A program made the translations under genes and the position numbers. Shown here in pieces: positions 1 to 5,013 of a stretch of 5,013 nucleotides of DNA. The DNA is from Flavobacteriales bacterium UBA2798 (GTDB taxonomy: Bacteria; Bacteroidota; Bacteroidia; Flavobacteriales_D; UBA2798). The notes under the pieces are model-generated. The model ran no database searches. It saw nothing but the letters and a program-made list of their open reading frames with translations, and was not told where the DNA came from. Every line of letters starts with the position of its first letter. Positions within the stretch are counted from its first letter, which is position 1. The stretch is from assembly GCA_002351955.1 (NCBI GenBank), contig DEHO01000049.1, positions 1,611 to 6,623 of the forward strand, read 5' to 3'.

Positions 1-1076
1 AACACTATCTCTTGCGATTTGCGGAGAAGTTCAATTTTTTCTGTCACTTCCTGTACCTGCGCTTTTCCCGCAAGTGCACCCATGCGCACTCCTTCTTTTG
101 CAGGATCTCCAATTACAGTTGAAGCAAGCCTTTTTCCAAGTGCAATTTGTACATCTTCCACTTTGTCGGCAGGAATAATTAACCGACGGACAGCAGTACA
201 TTTTTGTCCGGCTTTAACCGTGATTTCATTCGCGGCTGCCTTAATGAAAATATCAAATTCTGCAGAACCCGGTTTAACATCTTCTCCAAGTACCATAGCA
301 TTGAGTGAATCGGCTTCCATGTTAAAAGGGACAGCTTCTTCCACAATGCGCGGATGCGATTTCAGCATTTTCCCAGTATGTGCAGACCCGGTAAATGTTA
401 CCACATCCTGAAATGAAACATGATCAAGAATTCCATTGGCAGATCCGCAAATCAATTGCAGGGATCCTTCAGGAAGAATTTTGGATTCGATTATATCTTT
501 TACGACCGCTTCAGTTAAAAAAGAAGTAACGGTTGCGGGTTTTACCACTGCTGGCATTCCTGCGAGTAGATTCACTGCAATTTTTTCCAGCATTCCCCAC
601 ACCGGAAAATTAAATGCATTGATGTGTACTGCAACTCCTGTTTTTGGTACGCAGATGTGGTGACCAATAAACGTATTGTTTTTTGAGAGTTTTGCAATAT
701 CACCATCCAGACAAAAGGGCTGATCGGGGAATTGACGACGCAAGCTGGCGTAGGCAAACAGGTTTCCGATTCCTCCTTCAATATCAATCCAGCTGTCAAT
801 GCGTGTTGCACCGGTCATAGCGGAAATCTTATAATAGTTTTCCTTTCGTTCCAGTAAGTACATAGCGAGTGCCTTCAACATTCTTCCACGCTCATGGAAT
901 GTGAGTTTGCGCAATGCCTTGTTGCCTTGTTTACGGCCATGTTCCAGCACCGCTCCAAAATCGATGCCTTTGCTCGAAGCTGTTGCAATTACATCTCCGG
1001 TTATGGCATTGAAGAGCGATTGACCATCGCCTTCTCCTGCAACCCATTGTCCTGCTACGTAGTTTTGAAGTTTCAT
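1..1076 (-). CDS. paaZ: PaaZ, phenylacetate-pathway bifunctional enzyme (N-terminal ALDH half; 3' end outside window)
   Basis: The frame is open from the ATG at 1076 to the left edge and gives 358 residues with no stop. In E. coli the protein has about 680 residues: an N-terminal aldehyde dehydrogenase that oxidises the semialdehyde formed after ring opening in phenylacetyl-CoA degradation, and a C-terminal MaoC-like hydratase that hydrolyses oxepin-CoA. Only the dehydrogenase is visible. PaaZ-like motifs are TGATRIDSWIDIEGGIG (88-104), HINAFNFPVWGMLEK (151-165), KPAT (179-182), FTGSAHTG (228-235), NMEADSLN (252-259) and GQKCTAVRR (290-298). The expected catalytic residues are all present: Asn156, Lys179, Glu254 and nucleophile Cys293. 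The start is supported by N-terminal collinearity with known PaaZ and by the terminator just upstream. Whether the hydratase domain follows cannot be seen; an ALDH-only relative is the alternative. The enzyme is cytosolic. The neighbouring MarR gene is a possible regulator, but nothing in the sequence proves it. Confidence 0.93.
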   Translation of the reverse strand, partial: MKLQNYVAGQWVAGEGDGQSLFNAITGDVIATASSKGIDFGAVLEHGRKQGNKALRKLTFHERGRMLKALAMYLLERKENYYKISAMTGATRIDSWIDIEGGIGNLFAYASLRRQFPDQPFCLDGDIAKLSKNNTFIGHHICVPKTGVAVHINAFNFPVWGMLEKIAVNLLAGMPAVVKPATVTSFLTEAVVKDIIESKILPEGSLQLICGSANGILDHVSFQDVVTFTGSAHTGKMLKSHPRIVEEAVPFNMEADSLNAMVLGEDVKPGSAEFDIFIKAAANEITVKAGQKCTAVRRLIIPADKVEDVQIALGKRLASTVIGDPAKEGVRMGALAGKAQVQEVTEKIELLRKSQEIV

Positions 1077-1091
1077 AGGGAATATTTGTTT

Positions 1092-1099
1092 CAAAAATA
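1092..1099 (-). promoter_or_regulatory. Candidate -7 promoter box for paaZ
   Basis: On the minus strand the bases read TATTTTTG, an exact match to the Bacteroidota -7 consensus TAnnTTTG, 15 nt upstream of the paaZ ATG. Transcription would start a few bases before the gene and leave a very short leader. No clear TTG -33 element is found at the usual 17-23 bp spacing, and the box lies within the T-tract of the marR terminator, so the match may be accidental. Confidence 0.35.
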
Positions 1100-1131
1100 A
1101 GAAAAGCCCTCACTAATCGTAGAAAGGGCCT
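1093..1131 (-). terminator. Rho-independent terminator after the MarR gene
   Basis: Read on the minus strand, AGGCCCT (1131-1125) pairs with AGGGCTT (1110-1104) with one G-U pair. The stem continues through a wobble and a mismatch to an inner CTA/TAG stem with a CGAT loop (1119-1116). A T-rich run, TTTCTTATTTTT, follows. The hairpin begins 22 bp after the MarR stop codon, so it should end that transcript before paaZ. Confidence 0.75.
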
Positions 1132-1153
1132 GTTCCGTTTGCGATTTATCTGT

Positions 1154-1603
1154 TTATCCTCTGAGTTTATCCAGAATACGATTCAATTCTTTGGCTTCTT
1201 CCGGGGTGATCTCTTGTTTGCGCTTGAAGAATTTTTCCATATCATCGGAGATCTTGTTAATGACATCCATCCCTTTTTCGGTGAGCGAAATGTCGATTTG
1301 TCGACGATTATCCTTGCAGATTTTCCGTTCAACGAGTTTCTTCTGAACCAATTTCTCAACCAGTCGTGAGGTGTTCGACATTTTGTCGATCATTCGCTCA
1401 GTGAGCAGTTTAAGCGGGGCAGGGTTAGGGTGCTGACCTCGCAGAATACGCATAATGTTGAACTGCTGACTGGAAATCCCGTAAGGTTTCATTACTGGAA
1501 TTACCTGTCCGTTTACCCAGGATGCAGTAAAAAGAATGTTGATCTGTGCCTTGTGAAATTCCGAGCTGAATTTCTTTTGTTTGATTTCGTCTTCGAGTTT
1601 CAT
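1154..1603 (-). CDS. MarR-family winged-helix transcriptional regulator
   Basis: A 149-residue protein of the usual MarR length. Such proteins are dimers that bind inverted repeats and often release DNA when a small phenolic or acidic ligand, or an oxidant, is present. Helical dimerisation segments lie at about 1-40 and 115-149. The winged helix-turn-helix spans about 42-110: GISSQQFNIMRIL (42-54), a recognition helix around 73-88 (DKMSNTSRLVEKLVQK), then the wing with the family DxR-like element KDNRRQIDISLTEKG (97-111). The only cysteine is Cys96, at the start of the wing. I chose the ATG at 1603. A TTG at 1624 would add seven residues, but it lies inside the predicted -7 box, so it is probably untranscribed. 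The gene has its own promoter/operator and terminator. The ligand is unknown. Sitting upstream of paaZ makes an aromatic acid or its CoA ester conceivable, but this is inference. Confidence 0.92.
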   Translation of the reverse strand: MKLEDEIKQKKFSSEFHKAQINILFTASWVNGQVIPVMKPYGISSQQFNIMRILRGQHPNPAPLKLLTERMIDKMSNTSRLVEKLVQKKLVERKICKDNRRQIDISLTEKGMDVINKISDDMEKFFKRKQEITPEEAKELNRILDKLRG

Positions 1604-1621
1604 GCTGCAAATATAGTTAAA

Positions 1622-1652
1622 CAAAATACACTTGTATTAGTTGTTGATACAA
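1622..1652 (-). promoter_or_regulatory. Predicted marR promoter (-33 TTG, -7 TATTTTG)
   Basis: On the minus strand a TTG at 1652-1650 is followed after 21 bp by TATTTTG (1628-1622), one base shorter than the Bacteroidota -7 consensus TAnnTTTG. The implied leader to the ATG at 1603 is roughly 10-15 nt. An exact TAnnTTTG match (TATATTTG) also lies immediately before the ATG, but using it would make the message leaderless. Confidence 0.5.
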
Positions 1653-1654
1653 GT
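1630..1654. repeat. Inverted repeat, likely MarR operator
   Basis: ACTTGTAT (1630-1637) and ATACAAGT (1647-1654) are perfect 8-bp inverted arms separated by 9 bp. They fill the gap between the predicted -33 and -7 boxes of the MarR gene, so a bound dimer would block RNA polymerase. There is no T-run after it on either strand as in a terminator, which favours a protein-binding site. Autoregulation is typical of MarR proteins, but binding here is inferred. Confidence 0.6.
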
Positions 1655-1664
1655 CATTTTTTGC

Positions 1665-1695
1665 AAAAGAAAAAGTCCCGCCTTAGCGGGACTTT
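1665..1695 (-). terminator. Strong intrinsic terminator after gldJ
   Basis: A perfect 10-bp stem, AAAGTCCCGC (1672-1681) with GCGGGACTTT (1686-1695), closes a 4-nt loop. On the minus strand it is followed by TTCTTTT. It lies 16 bp past the gldJ stop codon and separates the porP-gldJ unit from the marR promoter, which begins about 10 bp further on. The plus strand also has a short ATTT tail, so weak activity in both directions is possible. Confidence 0.9.
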
Positions 1696-1711
1696 ATTTG
1701 AGAGAAGATGA

Positions 1712-3685
1712 TTACTTCTTTTTCTTCTTTTTCTTTTTGCCACCGATGCCGATGGGGCTTCCCAGGCGATCCATTGCACAACGGAAACCGATAGTGGCCG
1801 TAGAGCGACGCTCGTCGAGGTAACGACGGGTACCGGGGTTCATCCAATAGGCACGGTCTCTCCAGCTACCGCCTTTGTAAACACGAGTACGGTTACTTAC
1901 CAGTGTAGTTGGTGATGCAGAGTTATCGTGACGGTTAACACCTTCGTATCTGCTCTGATACATGATGTTTTCCTGCCAGCGGGTATCGCTGTTCACTTCG
2001 CTGATAACGGCACCTGACTTACTGTGACCTGCAGTACCATAGTATTGGGTAGAGGCAATATCACCATCGAGGTAATCGATGTTGTCGGATTTACGGTAAG
2101 TACGACGGTCGATGTTTTCTTCTTCCGTAACCTGACGCCATTTAACGTTACCCGGAGTATTGATTACGAAATCAGAAAGTTTCACACGCAATACAGGGAT
2201 GATCTCGATCTGGTAGTTCTCATAGCGTGGATCGGCACGGAGGTTAACTTCAAAATCAACCAGTGCAGCATCAAACATCTCACGGATGATAATAGATGCC
2301 TGAATCAATTGCTCGTTTTCACGAACCAGATTCGCTCGCTTTTGATACGACTTACGGTAACTGTTTTTCACAGAAATAGCTGAGTCAACAATCTCGGTCT
2401 TCAGATACTTAAGAAGTGAATCTTCAATATCAGTCAGGTAACCGGTGTTTGAACGGGCAAGGTGGAACGAATCGAGGTAAATGCGCATTGCATCAACATC
2501 ATATATTGTTTCATCATGCTTATTGTCGATGATACCTTCTGCATTCAAAACTTTCGTTTTAAATACGTTACCACGGAAGGGACGGAACTCATCTGCATCT
2601 TCGGAAGTTAAAGGACGATATACATCCATTACCCACTCAGAAACGTTACCTGCCATATTGTACAGACCATAATCATTAGGCCAGTAAGAGGTAACAGGGG
2701 CAGTAATATCTGCAGCATCGTTCAGTTTTCCGGCAACACCCATATAGTCAACACGTCCGCGCACGAAGTTGGCAAGCATTTCACCCTGCCATTTGGATTC
2801 CGGGTTACGAACCCAGTGACCATTCCATGCATAAATACGACGCTCAACGATACGCTCTTCTACTGAATTTCCAATCAGACCGTAAGCAGCATATTCCCAC
2901 TCTGCTTCTGTTGGCAGGCGGTAACGTGGAAGAAGGATACCGTCTTCCATACGAACGTGACGACGTCCTAATGCTTTTTTACCTTTCTTACCTGGGCCTG
3001 GATTCGATTGCTTGTTAAGGTCAACCAGCAGGTTCTCAACACCATTGGTATGCGGCACACCACCGGGTTGGTCGAGGTATTCGTCTGTTGTGAACGGGTC
3101 GTTCGGCTGGAATGTAACATCCCAGTTTAAAACGCCTTCACGAATGAGTATGTACTCGTTCACACGGTCTGTTCTCCAGGCACAGAATTCAGTAGCCTGT
3201 AGCCAGCTCACACCTACCACAGGATACTCGCGGTATGCGGGGTGACGAAGATAATATTCTACATAGGGCTCATTATAAGCCATTTTCTCACGCCAAACCA
3301 GTGTATCGGGTAGGGCGTTGGTGTAGATCTGACCAAAATCGGTATAAACACGGCGCAACCAATACAGGTACTCGCACCAGTTGAAATTGGTTACCTCTGT
3401 TTCATCCATATAAAAGGAAGAAACCGTTACCCTGCGTGGAACATTGCTCCAGTCGTGGTAAACATCCTGTTCAATACGGCCCATGGTAAAGGTACCTCCC
3501 TCCACGAGGATCAATCCCGGACCCGTTTCTTGCTCTTCGTAAGGAACCTTCTGATAACCACCATTGTTGGGATCGTTGTAATTCCAACCGGTAACATTAG
3601 AAGTTTCGTACTTACACGAAGAGACCAGTAGACTTGCCATAACGGCAACTCCCATCCACTTTGCTTTCGTCTGCTTCATTGACAT
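1712..3685 (-). CDS. gldJ: GldJ-like gliding motility / T9SS lipoprotein (SUMF1 fold)
   Basis: A 657-residue lipoprotein. A basic, hydrophobic signal peptide ends in the lipobox VSSC, with lipidated Cys24. The SUMF1/formylglycine-generating-enzyme-like fold starts at LILVEGGTFTMG (58-69), continues through FYMDETEVTN (91-100), HPAYREYPVVGVSW (148-161), YRLPTEAEWEYAA (255-267) and NMAGNVSEWVMD (343-354), and closes with YKGGSWRDRAYW (603-614) and TIGFRCAM (631-638). The stretch between GGSW and GFRC has no cysteines where true formylglycine-generating enzymes carry their catalytic pair, so the role is probably structural. In F. johnsoniae GldJ is needed for gliding and stabilises GldK of the secretion machine. 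ALPDTLVWRE and WRTDRVNE, together with the absence of gldL/gldM after it, favour GldJ over the paralogue GldK. Oddities are a charged insert (about 378-600) and a C-terminal run of eight lysines. An AGGAG lies about 10 bp before the ATG at 3685; Met3 is an alternative start. It is probably co-transcribed with the upstream PorP-like gene. Confidence 0.87.
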   Translation of the reverse strand: MSMKQTKAKWMGVAVMASLLVSSCKYETSNVTGWNYNDPNNGGYQKVPYEEQETGPGLILVEGGTFTMGRIEQDVYHDWSNVPRRVTVSSFYMDETEVTNFNWCEYLYWLRRVYTDFGQIYTNALPDTLVWREKMAYNEPYVEYYLRHPAYREYPVVGVSWLQATEFCAWRTDRVNEYILIREGVLNWDVTFQPNDPFTTDEYLDQPGGVPHTNGVENLLVDLNKQSNPGPGKKGKKALGRRHVRMEDGILLPRYRLPTEAEWEYAAYGLIGNSVEERIVERRIYAWNGHWVRNPESKWQGEMLANFVRGRVDYMGVAGKLNDAADITAPVTSYWPNDYGLYNMAGNVSEWVMDVYRPLTSEDADEFRPFRGNVFKTKVLNAEGIIDNKHDETIYDVDAMRIYLDSFHLARSNTGYLTDIEDSLLKYLKTEIVDSAISVKNSYRKSYQKRANLVRENEQLIQASIIIREMFDAALVDFEVNLRADPRYENYQIEIIPVLRVKLSDFVINTPGNVKWRQVTEEENIDRRTYRKSDNIDYLDGDIASTQYYGTAGHSKSGAVISEVNSDTRWQENIMYQSRYEGVNRHDNSASPTTLVSNRTRVYKGGSWRDRAYWMNPGTRRYLDERRSTATIGFRCAMDRLGSPIGIGGKKKKKKKK

Positions 3686-3725
3686 ATCTGGTTTATTTAC
3701 TCCTGCTTACTTAATTCTCCTTTAT

Positions 3726-3752
3726 AACGTAAATCTGAAAAATGGTTACGTT
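3726..3752. repeat. Inverted repeat in the porP-gldJ spacer
   Basis: AACGTAA (3726-3732) and TTACGTT (3746-3752) are perfect 7-bp arms with a 13-nt spacer, within the 79-bp gap between the two genes. On the minus strand it is followed by ATAAAGGAG, not a T-run, so it does not look like a terminator. It may be an RNA hairpin affecting processing or translation of gldJ, a protein-binding site, or chance. Confidence 0.4.
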
Positions 3753-3764
3753 TATTCTTGTTTT

Positions 3765-4754
3765 TTAGAACGATGGACAGCTTATTGTCCTGAAAGACCG
3801 CTTCTTAGGTTTACAGGGAATATTGATGGCCATCGAAATTTCATGCGATCCGCCCGACGCATTGGTCAGTTTGGAAACGGTAACATCGTAGCTGTACCCG
3901 AAATTGAAGATGTCTGATTTCACACCGATCAGTGCAATGAAGGCATCTTTATTACGGTACCAGGCTCCGAACACAATGTTCTTGGTGTTAACATAAAGTC
4001 CCATGTTCAGCTGCTGGAATGTTCCCTGCGAGCGATACATAATGTTGGGAGAAAGAGTTGCATCGTTGGTTGAATACTTTGAATTCCCTAATGGAATTAC
4101 AGCACCGGCATGACCTGAAAGCTTCATTGGTAATGGACTGGTTCCTGTAACGAGTGATTCGTTGGGTTCTGTTAAGTGGTGCGCAGAAAATCCGATATAG
4201 AAGTTTTCGCTGAAACCAAGAATACCTGCAGAGAAATCCATATTGCCAACAGATCCGCCACGGGGAACATCACCTGTCTGATAAACGAAACCACGACGCG
4301 GGTCGATCATGTCGCCAAAAGTCAGCTTGCTCCAGTCGAGTGATTTTTGAAAATAAGAAGCCTGTACTCCAAAACGCAGTGAGAATTTGCGTCCGAGCTT
4401 TAATTGATAGGCATACATTGCATTAATAGTGGTAGTATTCAAAGTTCCTTCACCGGCTTTGTCGTTGGTAACCAAAAGACCAAGTCCACCATAAATAGAC
4501 TCAACATGCTGATCATAAGAAGCTGAGGTGGTAACGAATGTCCCGGATAGGGCAGGCCATTGGTTTCTGTAATTAAGATTGATACGCGGACAACGCTTGG
4601 ATCCCGCGAAGGCTGGGTTCAAATATAGCGGGTTGGCGAAGAATTGCGTGAATTCAGGGTCTTGTGCCTTGGCATTTTCAGGCAAAAGCATGACAATGCT
4701 GAACAGCATAAGGAACAGATAATGAGCGGGTCTGGTGTAAAGGTTGAACCTCAT
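3765..4754 (-). CDS. PorP/SprF-family type IX secretion outer-membrane protein
   Basis: A 329-residue protein of typical family length. It has a Sec signal peptide with hydrophobic core YLFLMLFSIVMLL (12-24) and a likely signal peptidase I cut after AKA (28-30), leaving Gln31 at the mature N-terminus. The mature start, QDPEFTQFFANPLYLNPAFAG (31-51) followed by RINLNYRNQWPA (57-68), is the PorP/SprF hallmark. The rest is alternating beta-barrel-like sequence ending in RTISCPSF with a C-terminal Phe, usual for outer-membrane barrels. Family members include P. gingivalis PorP, a T9SS component, and F. johnsoniae SprF, which helps export the adhesin SprB. They occur in many copies per genome, so the exact partner is not fixed by homology. 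SprF genes normally follow a large SprB-like adhesin gene; here the upstream neighbour is divergent and the downstream gene is gldJ, which suggests a core or motility-linked role. The start is supported by the signal peptide. Confidence 0.92.
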   Translation of the reverse strand: MRFNLYTRPAHYLFLMLFSIVMLLPENAKAQDPEFTQFFANPLYLNPAFAGSKRCPRINLNYRNQWPALSGTFVTTSASYDQHVESIYGGLGLLVTNDKAGEGTLNTTTINAMYAYQLKLGRKFSLRFGVQASYFQKSLDWSKLTFGDMIDPRRGFVYQTGDVPRGGSVGNMDFSAGILGFSENFYIGFSAHHLTEPNESLVTGTSPLPMKLSGHAGAVIPLGNSKYSTNDATLSPNIMYRSQGTFQQLNMGLYVNTKNIVFGAWYRNKDAFIALIGVKSDIFNFGYSYDVTVSKLTNASGGSHEISMAINIPCKPKKRSFRTISCPSF

Positions 4755-4784
4755 AGGAAACCTGATTTCTGAATTTTAAGGACC

Positions 4785-4799
4785 AATATTACTAATATT
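4785..4799. repeat. 15-bp palindrome upstream of the porP-like gene
   Basis: AATATTA and TAATATT are perfect 7-bp arms around one central base, 31-45 bp upstream of the PorP-like start codon. The minus strand here contains TAATATTG, one mismatch from the -7 consensus TAnnTTTG, so the palindrome may overlap the promoter of the porP-gldJ unit. The region is very AT-rich, which makes chance symmetry more likely. Confidence 0.35.
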
Positions 4800-4838
4800 T
4801 TTTAACATGAATTGTTCATATGTCAATAACAATGAAAA

Positions 4839-4869
4839 TATCTTGGGGATTTGTACGTTATTTTGGGGA
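4839..4869 (+). repeat. Direct repeat TATyTTGGGGA with 20-bp period
   Basis: TATCTTGGGGA (4839-4849) and TATTTTGGGGA (4859-4869) match at 10 of 11 bases and are offset by 20 bp, about two helical turns. They lie in the 150-bp divergent spacer (4755-4904), 36-66 bp before the plus-strand start. Each copy begins with a TATnTTG resembling a shortened Bacteroidota -7 box. The pair could be tandem promoters or a two-site activator target. No regulator is known for it. Confidence 0.35.
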
Positions 4870-4904
4870 ACAAAAGTTGCCCTTTACTTGTTAGTGTGCT
4901 GATA

Positions 4905-5013
4905 ATGAGTCAAATTAATTTTTATATGCCTTATTCCCGGAAGACAACTCTCCTGCTGATTCTTTTCATTGGGTTCTTTCAAGTGGTTAAATCACAAGAG
5001 CTTAGGTATAAGA
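4905..5013 (+). CDS. N-terminus of an exported protein (partial; possible T9SS component such as PorU)
   Basis: The frame is open from the ATG at 4905 to the right edge and gives 36 residues. It encodes a clear Sec signal peptide: basic YSRK, hydrophobic core TTLLLILFIGFFQVV, then a likely cut VKS|Q before ELRYK. There is no lipobox cysteine. A second ATG at 4926 gives a more compact signal peptide (MPYSRK start) after an AT-rich leader and may be the real start. The gene is divergent from the PorP-like gene, so the two share a 150-bp control region. In F. johnsoniae the sortase gene porU lies beside gldJ, and PorU is exported by a Sec signal peptide, so PorU is a reasonable guess. The residues seen carry no family signature, so identity is unproven. 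Confidence 0.7.
   Translation, partial: MSQINFYMPYSRKTTLLLILFIGFFQVVKSQELRYK

Noticed and set aside
19..663. Plus-strand open frames opposite paaZ (19-411 and 436-663).
   Set aside because: They are antisense to a well-supported paaZ frame with intact active-site motifs and show no recognisable domain; they are shadows.
572..811. Minus-strand 79-codon frame within paaZ, which could suggest a frameshift.
   Set aside because: The paaZ frame is continuous through this region (residues about 89-168 read correctly), so this is an overlapping out-of-frame shadow.
1604..1624. Upstream TTG at 1624 as start of the MarR protein (adds seven residues).
   Set aside because: The TTG is part of the predicted -7 box, the extra residues do not resemble a MarR N-terminus, and a good ATG follows at 1603.
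1716..1739. Lysine-codon run at the gldJ 3' end as a sequencing artefact or slippage site.
   Set aside because: The codons mix AAA and AAG with no long A-run, and the frame ends in a normal stop followed by a terminator 16 bp later.
2024..3245. Several plus-strand frames opposite gldJ.
   Set aside because: They have no family resemblance, and the minus-strand protein is a full-length lipoprotein with motifs along its whole length.
1712..3685. Identification as an active formylglycine-generating enzyme or as GldK.
   Set aside because: The region between GGSW and GFRC has no catalytic cysteine pair. No gldL/gldM follows, and the sequence motifs and neighbourhood fit GldJ better, although GldK is a close paralogue.

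Overview
This window looks like a chromosomal segment of a Bacteroidota bacterium, probably a Flavobacteriia or Cryomorphaceae-like lineage with a type IX secretion system (T9SS) and possibly gliding motility. The main reasons are a GldJ-type SUMF1-fold lipoprotein, a PorP/SprF-family outer-membrane protein, AT-rich spacers with weak Shine-Dalgarno signals, and promoter-like boxes resembling the Bacteroidota -7 consensus TAnnTTTG.

Layout. Four genes are on the minus strand, so they read right to left: porP/sprF-like (4754-3765), gldJ-like (3685-1712), a MarR regulator (1603-1154) and the N-terminal half of paaZ (1076 to beyond the left edge). At the right edge a plus-strand gene for an exported protein starts at about 4905 and runs out of the window. 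It is divergent from porP.

Right half, secretion and motility. The PorP/SprF-like protein and GldJ are separated by only 79 bp with no recognisable terminator, so they are probably one transcript. It ends at a strong hairpin terminator at 1665-1695. The divergent exported protein could be another T9SS component. In Flavobacterium johnsoniae porU lies next to gldJ, but the 36 residues visible here are too few to identify it.

Left half, regulation and aromatic catabolism. The MarR gene has a compact promoter whose -33/-7 spacer holds a perfect 8-bp inverted repeat, which suggests autoregulation. It is followed by its own terminator. Downstream comes paaZ, the phenylacetate-pathway ring-opening and aldehyde-oxidising enzyme. 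Its ALDH active-site residues are intact, but its hydratase half lies outside the window. A good -7 match overlaps the U-tract of the marR terminator just before paaZ, which hints at separate paaZ transcription.

The points most worth a second look are the GldJ variant (a large charged insert inside the SUMF1 fold and an eight-lysine C-terminus), the marR operator-promoter, and the structured divergent spacer at 4755-4904. I see no mobile element, CRISPR array, tRNA or rRNA, and no clearly undescribed multi-gene system.
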